A DNA stretch of 64,000 nucleotides, from contig NVWA01000004.1 in assembly GCA_002746535.1 (NCBI GenBank), positions 125,400 to 189,399 on the forward strand, given 5' to 3'. A model generated the notes under the pieces. That model made no database searches, was not told the DNA's origin, and saw nothing but the letters and a program-made list of their open reading frames with translations. Of the stretch, positions 31,540 to 41,316 are shown one piece after another. Positions within the stretch are counted from its first letter, which is position 1. Every line of letters begins with the position of its first letter. Made by a program: the position numbers and the translations under genes. Origin of the DNA: Planctomycetota bacterium (lineage in GTDB: Bacteria > Planctomycetota > GCA-2746535).

Positions 31540-34467
31540 CTATTGATCTTTGGAAAGAGGGATTTTCACTTCATGATGATATCCCAATTTTACACTTAGT
31601 AGTCTAGCATTTCCTTGATCAGCTATGATCAATGATCTATCCGTTAGAACCCCTAAATAAGCCGCGTGCATTAGTGAAACTTCATCTCCACCAATAGAAC
31701 GGAGTGCAGGATTCTTAACAGTAGAATTCTTTTGAAGAGGCATGCCGTCATCAACATTACCATATCGACCTATACGCAATATAACATTACCATTTGTATC
31801 AAGAACAACCACACTGTATCTATCAACCTCTGGCACAAATGAACGTGCATAGTAATCAAGAGCAAATCTATTGTTCCAACAATTACAACCAACACCGGCA
31901 TTCTTGCCACTATAGCCGACTCCTCCAAACATCCACTCGGCATCTTGAACCCAACTCCTACCACCATGTGACCCGTTTAAATCTAACGGTCGTTTTGGAT
32001 AGGCTTCTTTTTTCAGAACTACTGGAACTCCTTTTTCATTTTTAGAAAAAATCTTAGCTTTACCAGGCTTAACTTTGATCAATGTACCAGTCAAATCATT
32101 ATAATAGGGTTTTCCATTTATTACCCTTGAAGCTGCTGACATAATATATAGGTTATTTTTTAAATCTACTTGCACACCATGTGTGGTGCCAATTCCTTGG
32201 AGAGCATCTGTTTTAATTAATTTCCCATGTTTATCAATTAAGTGCACGACACTGCCTTTTGCTAATAATGCTCTACCTGGATAAATTACTGGTTGCTTTT
32301 CAGGCACTTCTCCTCTAACATTGCCTTCATCAGTAGCCATAGGATTTTTTTTATCCGTCATTTCAGCAGTATCTGATGAAAAGCGCCCTGTATAAGTATG
32401 ACTTGTAACTACTAAATTACCTGACGGACCTACTCCTATTCCTCCATAATGATGAAGAGGACTACCAGCAACTTTAACAGCTGAAATAATTTTTCCTGAC
32501 CTTTTACCACCTCGTCCATTAACATATCCCTCATCATTATCTTCTTTCCCATAGTCCCAAGGGATTTCCTTCCAAGATTTCACTTCATATCGTACAACCG
32601 AACCTCGACCTCTTAGATAAGCAAAACCTTTAGCATCAATGGACATATCTTCACAATCAAAAGGTAACTCAATTTTTTTAATACTTCCTGTAGTAGGATT
32701 TATTTCTAACAACGAAGAAAATGATGGATGCCCTTCACCTAAATATATTTTACCTGATTTATGATCTGTATAAATTCGCTGCCTATTCTTATGAGCAATT
32801 TTTAAATTAGTCACCGATTTTTTAGCTAACTCACTAAATAAAATCTTCTTAACTAATTTTTTTCCGTTTAATTCATATATCTGGGGACCAATTGCCATTA
32901 TTGAAATTTTCTTTTTTACTCCAGGTCCTACCATGTAATCGATAGGTTTACCTTGATCAATCCAAATAGTAGGTTTTTCGCTCCATGAATCCAACGCAAC
33001 CCTAAATTGTGTTCCCATCCCTTTATCCAAATTTGACATAACCCAAGTATGTTGTTGAATAGGAAGGTTAATATTATTTAACAATTTAGGCTCTTCAAAA
33101 CTTTTATATATTTTTAATTTTGCAGGAACCTTTCTAATTACCATATGACCTTTTGCAGAAATGTGCCAAGAGAAAACATAAATTTCATTTGTTTTTTGAT
33201 GAATCTCAACCTTTGCTGGTTTAGTTGATTTTATAGATTTTAAAAATTTTCCATTCGACGAAAAAACTTGGATTCTATCATTTAAATAATCACTTACATA
33301 AAGCCTACCCTTAGTATCGCAAGCAACTGATGTCGGTACATGGAATTCTTTTTCACCTTTTCCTTTTTTACCCACTTTCATATTACCAGCAAATACGACC
33401 GCTTTTTTGTCTGAATCCATCTCAACTTTTAACACCACATGTAACCAATCAGGTCTGCCACCATGATGCCATGTCTCCCAATTAAACCCCGTTAAATAAG
33501 CAAATTTACCATCCGGACTCAAAGCAACGCTTTGTGGGGAAGTTGGCGTAACAATTTTCTTTTTCTTTTTCTTTTTTATTATTTCAACTGATGTTTTAGG
33601 ACCCGATAAAGTCATACCTTTAGAAGAACCGTCTGTACTAAATCTATTAAGCGACCAATAGGCCAATGCGATTCTGCCCTTTATTACGGCAAATGCTTTG
33701 GCAGCTTCTCCAAATTCACCATAGTGTTCTGCGTTAGGAACAGGTACGGTTGACTTATATACTTTTGCTTTTTCATCATAACAAATTTGAAAACAATTTG
33801 TCCCAGACGTTAATAAACTACTTTGACGAAAATTTGGTTTAATCGGGTAATCTTTATTATCTTGAATAAATTTATGCCAAAATAATCCTTTTACGTCTTT
33901 TACTTTATCAGCAGGAAAAGGATAAATTGTTTTTAAATATTGACCTTTTCGACCAAATAATCGCACATGATCAATTCCTTCACCACCATCATAAATATAC
34001 ATACCTTCCGGAGATGCACTCATAATAGGCGTATCTCTTGCAACTCTTTTATGTGGGCTCCAATATAATGTCCTATCCAACTTAGGTTTCAAACCTAAAG
34101 ATACTCTTACTGAAATACCATTAATATTTTTAATATATCTTTCAAAATCATCTTTTAAATCCCAACTAACTTTTTGTGATTTAGAATTTTTCTGAAAAGG
34201 TTCAGGAGCATTATCCCCCAAAACACCGGAAGCTAAATGCCTTATGATTTTGCCGGCGGAATCTTCAATAGCAATGGTAACATCACATAATGATTTTGTG
34301 GAGAAATTTATCTCTATTGAATTCTCCAATTTTTTTATGGTTGGGTTTTTATCAAATTCAAAAATATTTTCTCTTTTTATTTTATAATCTTCCTTTTTAT
34401 CTTGGGAAAATAACGCAATCGATTGAATGGATAAAGTCAAAAACGCTAAGGCAATTACACATTTCAT
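31540..34467 (-). CDS. Secreted FlgD-Ig / NHL-type beta-propeller protein (paralogue of 1822-4353)
   Basis: 975 residues with a signal peptide (MKCVIALAFLTLSIQSIALF). Residues ~55-125 are FlgD-Ig-like (V-T-I-A-I-E-D-S-A-G-K-I-I-R-H-L ... S-W-D-L-K-D-D-F). The rest is a propeller with NHL segments, such as G-R-L-Y-V-S-D-Y-L-N-D-R-I-Q-V-F near 390 and the final S-L-I-I-A-D-Q-G-N-A-R-L-L-S-V-K. A run of K residues (K-K-K-K-K-K-K) near 300 is a low-complexity loop. It shares domain order, the S-(G/D)-I-R-H-L-A-S-G-V-L-G motif and the closing blade with the protein at 1822. Function unknown, extracytoplasmic. Confidence 0.75.
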   Translation of the reverse strand: MKCVIALAFLTLSIQSIALFSQDKKEDYKIKRENIFEFDKNPTIKKLENSIEINFSTKSLCDVTIAIEDSAGKIIRHLASGVLGDNAPEPFQKNSKSQKVSWDLKDDFERYIKNINGISVRVSLGLKPKLDRTLYWSPHKRVARDTPIMSASPEGMYIYDGGEGIDHVRLFGRKGQYLKTIYPFPADKVKDVKGLFWHKFIQDNKDYPIKPNFRQSSLLTSGTNCFQICYDEKAKVYKSTVPVPNAEHYGEFGEAAKAFAVIKGRIALAYWSLNRFSTDGSSKGMTLSGPKTSVEIIKKKKKKKIVTPTSPQSVALSPDGKFAYLTGFNWETWHHGGRPDWLHVVLKVEMDSDKKAVVFAGNMKVGKKGKGEKEFHVPTSVACDTKGRLYVSDYLNDRIQVFSSNGKFLKSIKSTKPAKVEIHQKTNEIYVFSWHISAKGHMVIRKVPAKLKIYKSFEEPKLLNNINLPIQQHTWVMSNLDKGMGTQFRVALDSWSEKPTIWIDQGKPIDYMVGPGVKKKISIMAIGPQIYELNGKKLVKKILFSELAKKSVTNLKIAHKNRQRIYTDHKSGKIYLGEGHPSFSSLLEINPTTGSIKKIELPFDCEDMSIDAKGFAYLRGRGSVVRYEVKSWKEIPWDYGKEDNDEGYVNGRGGKRSGKIISAVKVAGSPLHHYGGIGVGPSGNLVVTSHTYTGRFSSDTAEMTDKKNPMATDEGNVRGEVPEKQPVIYPGRALLAKGSVVHLIDKHGKLIKTDALQGIGTTHGVQVDLKNNLYIMSAASRVINGKPYYNDLTGTLIKVKPGKAKIFSKNEKGVPVVLKKEAYPKRPLDLNGSHGGRSWVQDAEWMFGGVGYSGKNAGVGCNCWNNRFALDYYARSFVPEVDRYSVVVLDTNGNVILRIGRYGNVDDGMPLQKNSTVKNPALRSIGGDEVSLMHAAYLGVLTDRSLIIADQGNARLLSVKLGYHHEVKIPLSKDQ

Positions 34468-34918
34468 AAAACGTCCCTTCTTAAAAAATTAAAAATGAAT
34501 TTGAGGTCAAATATAACTTGAAGACAATTAATTACTTCAGTTAGGCAGGAATTAAAACTTAAAAGCACTAGTACAAAATTTTATATATCGAAAACTTTAA
34601 AACACTAGTGAATTAACTTTAAAATTTATACTTTTCAGGCAAAAAAGAACGAATTATTTTATTATTAGTCAAATTAAAAAATTAAATTAGTGTTAGGAAA
34701 GTGCTATTTGCCTTTTTAAATAATTTTGAGTTTCGATTAATAATAAATATTTCAAAATTATTACGGTAAAAAGTGGTTATAAGGAAATTGTTGGTGATGA
34801 ACAACCACCCCGTCTGCTACGCAGCCACCCCTCCTTGAAAAGGAGGGGAGTTAAAAAAATAGCAAGGATGCTAGGGCCTCACATTTCCTGCGAATCAATA
34901 TCCTTTAGAAATATACAA
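34468..34918. other. Intergenic region, AT-rich, with one family-2 repeat
   Basis: 451 bp with no gene. It contains the promoter region of the propeller gene, long AT-rich stretches, and the repeat at 34780-34852. Confidence 0.5.
34780..34852 (+). repeat. Family-2 repeat, copy 3
   Basis: AAGGAAATTGTTGGTGATGA, then ACAACCACCCCGTC, then a CCCCTCCTT/AAGGAGGGG hairpin. The most complete copy of the family. Confidence 0.75.
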
Positions 34919-36145
34919 TCATTTTTCAGGTACATCCCAACCAAGTGCATGATAATAAGGTATTAATTCCTTAGAACCTAACATACTATAGAAAATGGAT
35001 GCATACCCCGTGCTTCTATGGTGAATTCGATCTTTACTAACACCATACTCGGTTTGACCCCAAAAACCTCCATGCACACGAACATTATTATAATCAAAGG
35101 CTTGTATTCCTAAGCCATGTTCTGCAATGCGCTTAATCATGTCTTCATATTTTTCAGAAGGCGCGCACAATTCAAACTTTTCTTCAATATCCATTATTAC
35201 TTTTAACGTTATGCCTGAAGTAAAAGTACCACCAAAACTAGGAAAAGATCCAGACTCTTCATCCCAATATTTTTCAAAATCATCTATTCTTCCCTTTGCA
35301 ATCTCATAATACTTTTTGTCCTTTGTACAAACATAGGCACAAAGTAATGCAACTAATGCGAAGTCATCATTTCCAAAGCTTACAGGTACAGAACCATGAA
35401 AACCATAATCGGGCTCAGTGTAGGGGAACTTTTCAAATAAGATTACTAGCTGATCAATTAAAGGTAAGAAATAATCATCAATGTATTTTCTTTCGCCAGA
35501 TATACAGCCAAGATAATAATATGCTAACCCACCACCTGCTTGCCAATCACCACGTATAAAAGAAGTATCATTTGATTCAAGACCAGGTTCTATATTAGCA
35601 TTAATTCCTTCACCTTTTTCAAGGTCATAAGTAATATGTGGCCAACCATCTTTTGCGGAACCATAATCTCTATACCAGTGACAAAAGTCTTTTGCCATGT
35701 CTATGAATTTATCCTCTTTAGTTATATGATGCAAAACAGCTAAACCAATTCCACCCGTTGCGGCATCTCGTGGATAAGAATGCATATCACCAGGTGTATG
35801 CTCACAAAATCCGCCATGCGAGGCTGGTTTGTCGGGTCTATTGACTTGAAGTCGACACATATACTTTGCCGCTAGTTTAATGGAATCATCACGCTCCCAC
35901 CAATTTAAATCTTTGCCCCCTAAATTTGCAGCACCTAAGGCCATAATCCCTAAGGCCTGCGCCCAAACACCCGCCGCACGCCCTTGATCTTTTGCTGGAT
36001 AATATTCATAGACAAATCGACCTTGATCACTGGAGTTTTTCATTCCACCCCAAGGTTGTTTATCTGTATTTTGATTCATGTAATACCATCTTGTTGCCTG
36101 CTTCGATACTTCAAGAAACCTGTGCCTCTGTGCTCTTGTAAACAT
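34919..36145 (-). CDS. Six-hairpin (alpha/alpha-barrel) glycosidase-like protein
   Basis: 408 residues without a signal peptide, hence cytoplasmic. The sequence is rich in amphipathic helices with aromatic and Asp/Glu-rich loops (A-A-G-V-W-A-Q-A-L-G-I-M-A-L-G-A near 60, H-S-Y-P-R-D-A-A-T-G-G-I-G-L-A near 145, D-W-Q-A-G-G-G-L-A-Y-Y-Y-L-G near 220, R-V-H-G-G-F-W-G-Q-T near 365). This is the pattern of alpha/alpha toroid glycoside hydrolases and epimerases. No individual GH family can be assigned and catalytic acids are not identified. Possibly processes an oligosaccharide inside the cell. A family-1 repeat lies beyond its 5' end. Confidence 0.6.
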   Translation of the reverse strand: MFTRAQRHRFLEVSKQATRWYYMNQNTDKQPWGGMKNSSDQGRFVYEYYPAKDQGRAAGVWAQALGIMALGAANLGGKDLNWWERDDSIKLAAKYMCRLQVNRPDKPASHGGFCEHTPGDMHSYPRDAATGGIGLAVLHHITKEDKFIDMAKDFCHWYRDYGSAKDGWPHITYDLEKGEGINANIEPGLESNDTSFIRGDWQAGGGLAYYYLGCISGERKYIDDYFLPLIDQLVILFEKFPYTEPDYGFHGSVPVSFGNDDFALVALLCAYVCTKDKKYYEIAKGRIDDFEKYWDEESGSFPSFGGTFTSGITLKVIMDIEEKFELCAPSEKYEDMIKRIAEHGLGIQAFDYNNVRVHGGFWGQTEYGVSKDRIHHRSTGYASIFYSMLGSKELIPYYHALGWDVPEK

Positions 36146-36287
36146 AATTACTCCAATTTGTGACTAAAGTTTGATCAATTTTAATGTGGTAGGAAGCCCA
36201 ATATTAAACCATATAGATGTCAAAAATAACACAATTAATTTATTAATTGACCCTTTTAGGTGTTAAATAAATTCCATATTACAAATT

Positions 36288-36392
36288 GGGGCCGAACACC
36301 CTTAAGTCCATTAATTTTAATTAGTTAAGACTAATTTATCGATCAAATGACCTAAGGCTTGATTCCTCACCGTCAAAAAGAGGCTCTAAGGA
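36288..36392 (+). repeat. 108-bp dispersed repeat, copy M
   Basis: GGGGCCGAACACCCTTAAGTCC ... AAAAAGAGGCTCTAAGG. Full-length but more diverged, continuing directly into a family-2 repeat. Confidence 0.7.
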
Positions 36393-36457
36393 AATTGGTG
36401 ATGGTGAAAAACCACCTCATTGTAAAGCGACACTCCTTTTGAAAAGGAGGATAATTC
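36389..36457 (+). repeat. Family-2 repeat, copy 4
   Basis: AAGGAAATTGGTGATGGTGA, then AACCACCTCATTG and ACACTCCTTTTGAAAAGGAG with the short hairpin. It abuts the 108-bp repeat. Confidence 0.7.
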
Positions 36458-36491
36458 TTTTTTAAAAAATTAGTCAGGGAAGCATGTTGTT

Positions 36492-37478
36492 CTAAAATTT
36501 TAATTTTTTAAGACCACATTTTTTTCGCGCTCTGTTAATAATCCAGAGCTCATTAAAGCCTTCATAGCACCAAGGTGTTGTAGTAATATTGTTTCCAATG
36601 ATTAAAAAATGTTGTTTTGCTTTATCGAATCGTCCCATCTTTACTTCTACAAAAGCATAGAGATTATGGGCCATAAAAGAAAAATACTTATTTTCACTCA
36701 CAAGACATTGATCCCCTTCTACAGCGCTTATTAATTCATTTACGACCTCAGGTTGTTTAAAATAGACATCAGCCATCTCTTCGCCATTTTCATCTTCATC
36801 AAACGCACTAAAATCTAACCATTTTTCAATATGAGCAATTGCAATTAACGAATTATAATAAGGGTTATTTTTTGATAATGAACGAGCAAATTCAAACATC
36901 TCTTCATGACTACCAATCCATTTTTCAGCTAAAGAGTCTACCACATTTAAAGCAACGTCTAAATCGATTACGTTTAACTCCAGGAACTCATTAAACAACT
37001 CATGGAAATCCTTTACTTCAAAACTTAAACCTGTCATAATACTAAACAAGCTATCATAACCCTCAGAAAATAAAGGCCCTTTCGTACGAGCTTCAGACAT
37101 AACGTCATAGGCCTCTTCTAAATATTTAAAAAATGTTTTTATATTATCTTCAGATACCGTAGAGGCTACTCTTTCTCCACGAGCCTCGAAGGCTAATCCT
37201 ATCAAAAATTTACTTTTAAAAATTAATGGTAAAGCACTACTATCATTTGAGTTCCATTCATCAAACAAACTTATTTCATTAATTTTTTCTGTCAGACTAC
37301 TTGAGAGAACATGTCTTTCATCAATTCTTAATGACAAGTACTCTTTTTCAAATGTAACCCAGTCTTTTTTTATTAACAACTCATAAAATTCATCAGTACG
37401 GGGATAGCCAAAACAATCATCTATCTCATGCTTTTTACTTAAAAATTGACAAATAATTTCGAAAATTAGTTTAAACAT
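36492..37478 (-). CDS. DUF4034-like TPR-type protein
   Basis: 328 residues, all-helical in appearance, no obvious catalytic motif. F-L-I-G-L-A-F-E-A-R-G-E-R-V-A-S-T-V and A-H-N-L-Y-A-F-V-E-V-K-M-G-R-F-D-K-A-K-Q-H-F resemble repeat segments of DUF4034 proteins. The N-terminal ~13 residues are hydrophobic and may be a membrane anchor. Function unknown and family assignment tentative. Monocistronic by spacing. Confidence 0.5.
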   Translation of the reverse strand: MFKLIFEIICQFLSKKHEIDDCFGYPRTDEFYELLIKKDWVTFEKEYLSLRIDERHVLSSSLTEKINEISLFDEWNSNDSSALPLIFKSKFLIGLAFEARGERVASTVSEDNIKTFFKYLEEAYDVMSEARTKGPLFSEGYDSLFSIMTGLSFEVKDFHELFNEFLELNVIDLDVALNVVDSLAEKWIGSHEEMFEFARSLSKNNPYYNSLIAIAHIEKWLDFSAFDEDENGEEMADVYFKQPEVVNELISAVEGDQCLVSENKYFSFMAHNLYAFVEVKMGRFDKAKQHFLIIGNNITTTPWCYEGFNELWIINRARKKCGLKKLKF

Positions 37479-37591
37479 CTATCTACTCAAAAAAAGGAGG
37501 TCATGGAGGTTTTTTAAATTTAAAGACCTGTGCCTAAAAATCAAGCCTTTAGTAAAACTATCATGCAGGACTGACCCTAATTAATTCTAAT

Positions 37592-37608
37592 ACAAGCTGG
37601 AAGCTTGT
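37592..37608. repeat. Short hairpin of the ACAAGCTGGAAGCTTGT type
   Basis: ACAAGCT-GGA-AGCTTGT, a perfect 7-bp hairpin. A related AACAAGCTGGAAGCTTTCC motif lies at about 47000, so this is another small dispersed sequence family. Confidence 0.4.
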
Positions 37609-37664
37609 GCGACTTTGATGTTGCATTGCCCAAAAGGAGTTTAATAAGATTAATATATTATAAA

Positions 37665-38014
37665 TTACTGTTTCAAGATTAATACATAGTTAACCCCATT
37701 ACTTGGTAAACCATTATTCGTATTAACTAATGTGAAAGTTAGGTCTTTGTCCTCAGAGACATATATACACGTTTGCGTAGCGTAATAACAAACTCTATTA
37801 TTATCCACAACAGTAAACATACCATAGTTACCTATTAAATAATTCGTAAAGGATAAGCCTCTGTCGTTTGATATACTAAGAACATTCTCTGTGGCTAAAA
37901 AAAGCGTGCCATTGCTATCGACATAAACATCTTCAATCTCTCGATCAATGATGCCTTTAAATTCTGTGACATCAGTAAAACATTGGCCAAAATCATAACT
38001 GATAATTAAAAGAC
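37665..38014 (-). pseudogene. C-terminal remnant of a BNR/propeller protein
   Basis: An uninterrupted minus-strand frame of ~116 codons without a start codon. It includes D-F-G-Q-C-F-T-D-V-T-E-F-K-G-I, D-V-Y-V-D-S-N-G-T-L-F-L-A-T, S-N-D-R-G-L-S-F-T-N-Y-L and S-E-D-K-D-L-T-F-T-L-V-N-T, and ends Y-V-L-I-L-K-Q. The S-x-D-x-G-x-(S/T)-(F/W) pattern marks Asp-box/BNR blades. Upstream the frame is closed by stops and no signal peptide is present, so it is a truncated gene. The extent of the original gene cannot be seen. Confidence 0.6.
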
Positions 38015-38258
38015 AGACCTTAAAACCTCTAGTAGAAATCCAACATAATTAGTCTATTTAAAGAGCTATTTAGAATCTACCTTCATGTCCGTTTTTATAG
38101 TAATTTTGATAATTATTAGACCAAAATATTTAAGTTTAATATCAAGTAATAACATATCTCTCTTCATAACAAGATGTTATATGAATCTAAAATATATAAT
38201 TAGTATTCTTTAATTTATTTAGTATATTTTTTATACATATCATAAATAAGGATTAATA
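38015..38258. other. AT-rich leader region of the pseudopilin gene
   Basis: No gene. An AT-rich region with the promoter of the pseudopilin gene; the ribosome site AAGGA lies ~7 bp before ATG 38259. Confidence 0.5.
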
Positions 38259-39482
38259 ATGCAAAAAAACAAGTTCTCTTTAATTGAAATGCTAACGGTC
38301 ATAACAGTCATTTTAATATTAATGACACTTATTGTTCCCACTCTCAATAAGTTAAAAATGAAAGCAAGAATTGTGATGTGCGCTCAGAATTTAAAACAAC
38401 TTGGCGTACTTATATCTACCTATTCAAATGATAATGATGGCCTACTACCCTATACAAGAAATAATCCCTATTATAGTTCGGGCTCTTATTCTTATAAGGA
38501 TAAAAAAGGGTATGGTAGGTTGTATGGGTCATGGGCAGGTCACCTAATACCCTACATGAATACAGATCTCCCCTCTTGGTCAAGAGGAGGTTACTACCAT
38601 GATAAAGCAAAATACAAACCTGGGTTAAAATTTTATAAAGACATTGATGATATAGCAAAAGATTCAAACGCATTATCAAATGAAAATTATGGAAATTGGA
38701 AGTTACTGCACGATATGTATTATGAAGGTGGGTACGCAGGTTTAAAGACATTAATATGCCCAGAATCTACAAAAACATATTACACATCATTCATAAAACA
38801 AAATAGATTCGTACCAAGAATTTCTGGTGTTCTGCCAGGCCGATGGAGCAACAGCACCCTAATAGGCTGCCCCTCATCTTATCTCTGCAATGGATCGTTA
38901 TTTGGCGCACAAGCTAATCAATCACAAAGAATTGAGGATATAAACAAAACTAATTATTTACTATTAGAAGGCTGTAATAACATTGATCTCTCTACACCTA
39001 TTGACTATAGAAAATTCTTTGAGCTTTCCACTGTCTACGGAGGTGCCGTAAATAATGTTATAAGGGGTTGGAGTAAGTCTACTCAAAATCCAAACTCATC
39101 ACCACCAGGGATGGCAGCCTCATTTTTCCATGATAGCACAGAAGAGCTATGGTATTCCTGGCGTGGTTATATGCCAACATCCAACATCAATAGATATAAT
39201 AAATTATTTTATCCCTATGCGGCATCTTCCTATATGTGGGACAGACCTGAAGGCAAAACTGGAATACTAGTTGCGAATCAATATCCTGGTAGCAAATGGC
39301 AAAATTTCGAAGCGCCTTTTACAAAAGGGAGATTTTCAATATATCGCTATTATACAGCTGATCAAAAGCCAACTTATATGTTTGGAGAAATGAACCTTTT
39401 AATCGGCGATCTATCAGTAAGAAAGACACACCTTGGCTGGATGTTTGAAAACGCAAGAACACTAGGACAAAATACTCAATAA
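38259..39482 (+). CDS. Type II secretion pseudopilin-like protein (prepilin-type N-terminus)
   Basis: 407 residues. The N-terminus M-Q-K-N-K-F-S-L-I-E-M-L-T-V-I-T-V-I is a prepilin peptidase signal. Cleavage is expected before F6, and Glu at mature position 5 is conserved. The residue before the cleavage site is Lys rather than Gly, as I recall in many Lentisphaerota pseudopilins. Afterwards M-C-A-Q-N-L-K-Q-L-G-V-L-I-S-T-Y-S-N-D-N-D-G-L-L-P is the usual DUF1559/PulG-like start of the globular part. Such proteins are abundant in PVC genomes and their role in pseudopili is uncertain. The C-terminus (I-L-V-A-N-Q-Y-P-G...M-N-L-L-I-G-D-L-S-V-R) fits the same family. Confidence 0.85.
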   Translation: MQKNKFSLIEMLTVITVILILMTLIVPTLNKLKMKARIVMCAQNLKQLGVLISTYSNDNDGLLPYTRNNPYYSSGSYSYKDKKGYGRLYGSWAGHLIPYMNTDLPSWSRGGYYHDKAKYKPGLKFYKDIDDIAKDSNALSNENYGNWKLLHDMYYEGGYAGLKTLICPESTKTYYTSFIKQNRFVPRISGVLPGRWSNSTLIGCPSSYLCNGSLFGAQANQSQRIEDINKTNYLLLEGCNNIDLSTPIDYRKFFELSTVYGGAVNNVIRGWSKSTQNPNSSPPGMAASFFHDSTEELWYSWRGYMPTSNINRYNKLFYPYAASSYMWDRPEGKTGILVANQYPGSKWQNFEAPFTKGRFSIYRYYTADQKPTYMFGEMNLLIGDLSVRKTHLGWMFENARTLGQNTQ

Positions 39483-39494
39483 TATATTTTAATA

Positions 39495-39543
39495 CTGGAC
39501 ACTTAACTCTTTTATTTTTACCCTATAAAAATTTCTTCTAAAG
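39495..39543 (+). repeat. Truncated 108-bp repeat, copy N
   Basis: TGGACACTTAACTC and TTTTTACCCTATAAAAATTTC retain both ends of the repeat; the middle is deleted. Confidence 0.45.
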
Positions 39544-39649
39544 AATAAAATATAGAAATGTATCATGGGCAGACTTTAATTAATTGAAGAGGGTGCTTAA
39601 GGGTATAAATATTCAAAGGTGTAATGCCGTTTAATAAAAGGAGTATTAA

Positions 39650-40126
39650 ATGCCAAACGATGTCTATCCCGTCACCTTAAGTGAACATGTGATCATGGAG
39701 AGCAAACCCGATGATATGGGTTGTCTTGAAATTGAATTACAAGCGTCACCCATTAGGACACAAAAGTGGTTTCATAAAAATGGTGATCCGATGAAAAATT
39801 CAGAGATTCTGAATGAGTGGCTGGCCATTCGGGGATGGGTATGCCAACGTCTAGAGGAACCTGACCATGAAGGGCCAGACCATCATTTAATAATCGCCTA
39901 CCAGTTCGAAGATCAGCTTTACCAACAATATTTTAAACCAGGCTATGATTCATATCACTGGGTTAATTCTTATCCGGAGCACAGTAGTTGGTTTTATCGA
40001 ACTTTAAACCCCAGAAAGTCTTTGACTCTCCTTATAAATCCCAAAGACCATGGGGATGTAATCATTTTCGGCCAGCTCGAATCTTTTGTGAGGGAAAATG
40101 ATAAATTAAAATGGTGTGCGAACTAA
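39650..40126 (+). CDS. Small protein of unknown function
   Basis: 158 residues, preceded by a strong ribosome site (AAAGGAG, 7 bp upstream), so it is real. No signal peptide. The sequence is rich in aromatic residues and Asp/Glu, with W-F-H-K-N-G-D-P near 43-50, W-V-C-Q-R-L near 66 and H-S-S-W-F-Y-R-T-L near 110. I do not recognise a family. It is isolated between the pseudopilin and an IS element. Likely cytoplasmic. Confidence 0.6.
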   Translation: MPNDVYPVTLSEHVIMESKPDDMGCLEIELQASPIRTQKWFHKNGDPMKNSEILNEWLAIRGWVCQRLEEPDHEGPDHHLIIAYQFEDQLYQQYFKPGYDSYHWVNSYPEHSSWFYRTLNPRKSLTLLINPKDHGDVIIFGQLESFVRENDKLKWCAN

Positions 40127-40179
40127 CTTGGAAAATGGTGTTTAGACACAACAACCATTAAATATGTTTAAAAAATTAA

Positions 40180-40232
40180 AGCTCCCCTACTTTTCAAGGA
40201 GGGGTGGCGCGAAGCGACGGGGTGGTTGTATC
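40180..40232 (-). repeat. Family-2 repeat, copy 5
   Basis: CTCCCCTACTTTTCAAGGAGGGGTGGCGCG and GGGGTGGTTGT read inverted; it matches copy 3 including the hairpin. Confidence 0.65.
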
Positions 40233-40387
40233 TATCAATCTTAATTTATCAAAATGTCAGAAAATTAAAAGTATTAAACTTTCCCCAACTAAGCCGAGAA
40301 ATTATAGTAATAAAAAGAGAGTGGCCTTTTATTGCTGGGAGTGTGATTCGCTTGTCAAGTCCTAAATAAGGTTGTCATTGTTTATCG

Positions 40388-41316
40388 CTATATTAGAACT
40401 ACTGGTTGTTGCAAGGAGCCCGTAGGGCGACTGGAAACAGCCAGTAGTTCTAGACTTTTTTTCTTATACACTCTTTTTTTCCACATTTTTTTCAAACCCT
40501 TACCTTGTATATGTGCTTGATTTGGTGTTAGTAATCCGCAACTCAAGTGCAGCCTCTTGTTGTTATATATATTTATTGCTTTGGCTATCCTTTGCCTAGC
40601 GACATCTTCTTTTGACATAACTTCACCTAGGCCCAACTCACCTTTTAGTATTCCATTTACCCTTTCAGCTACGCTATTTTCATAGCAATGATCCTCTTCT
40701 GTCATGCTAATCTGAAAACCATTTTTTCTTAAGAGTTGGGTGTAATCTTTACTGCAGTATTGAGCACCACAATCGGAATGATGGAAGATATCTTGATTAT
40801 TCTTTTGACGATTGCTGATTGCTTTTTGCAAGGCTTTTAGGCCATGTTTGCGATGAAGTGTATCTCCTAAGTTATATCCCATGATTCTTTTGGAGTATAT
40901 ATCGGTGACTAAAAACAAGTACATAAACTTTTTTGCGACTCTTATGTATGTTATGTCTGAAACAAAGACTTGCTCTGCTTTGTTAATATTTAAACTTTTA
41001 ATTCTATTAGGATGTTTTTCAAAATGATGCGCCGAATGTGTTGTGCGGAAGCCTGGTGGCTTTCTTTTAACTAATAGGCTATTTTTAAACAATAAGTTAA
41101 ACAGTGCATCGCGGCCTATAAATAGGTGATACTTGTCGTAGAGCATTTTCTTTAACTTTCTTGCTCCTACTCTAGGCTGGATCGCCCTTATCAGCTTTAC
41201 CTTCCTGAGAACACTTAATTCAAAGGAGCTATTAATAATCTTTCGATTTAAGTTTTTATAGTGTGATTGCCGTGTTACGCCAAAGGCGCTACAATATTCT
41301 TTTATTCGAAATCCGA
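40388..41316 (-). CDS. IS3-family transposase orfB (DDE integrase)
   Basis: About 309 residues in the orfB frame, including the upstream part before the first ATG. The DDE triad is visible: V-S-D-I-T-Y, then H-H-S-D-C-G-A-Q-Y, then E-N-S-V-A-E-R-V-N-G. The frame joins orfA by a -1 shift at a run of seven A (41317-41323 as T on the plus strand), the usual IS3 slippery site, giving the OrfAB transposase. The HTH_21-like segment lies just before the first ATG at 41146. An IR hairpin (TAGAACTACTGG/CCAGTAGTTCTA) overlaps its 3' end. Confidence 0.9.

Larger units (their letters stand above)
36146..36491. other. Intergenic region with repeat pair
   Basis: 346 bp with no gene. It contains a 108-bp repeat (36288-36392) fused end to end with a family-2 repeat (36389-36457). 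Confidence 0.6.

Noticed and set aside
40394..40452. TAGAACTACTGG inverted repeat as a separate mini-element
   Set aside because: It lies within the end of orfB inside the IS and is more simply a terminator/stem of the IS itself.
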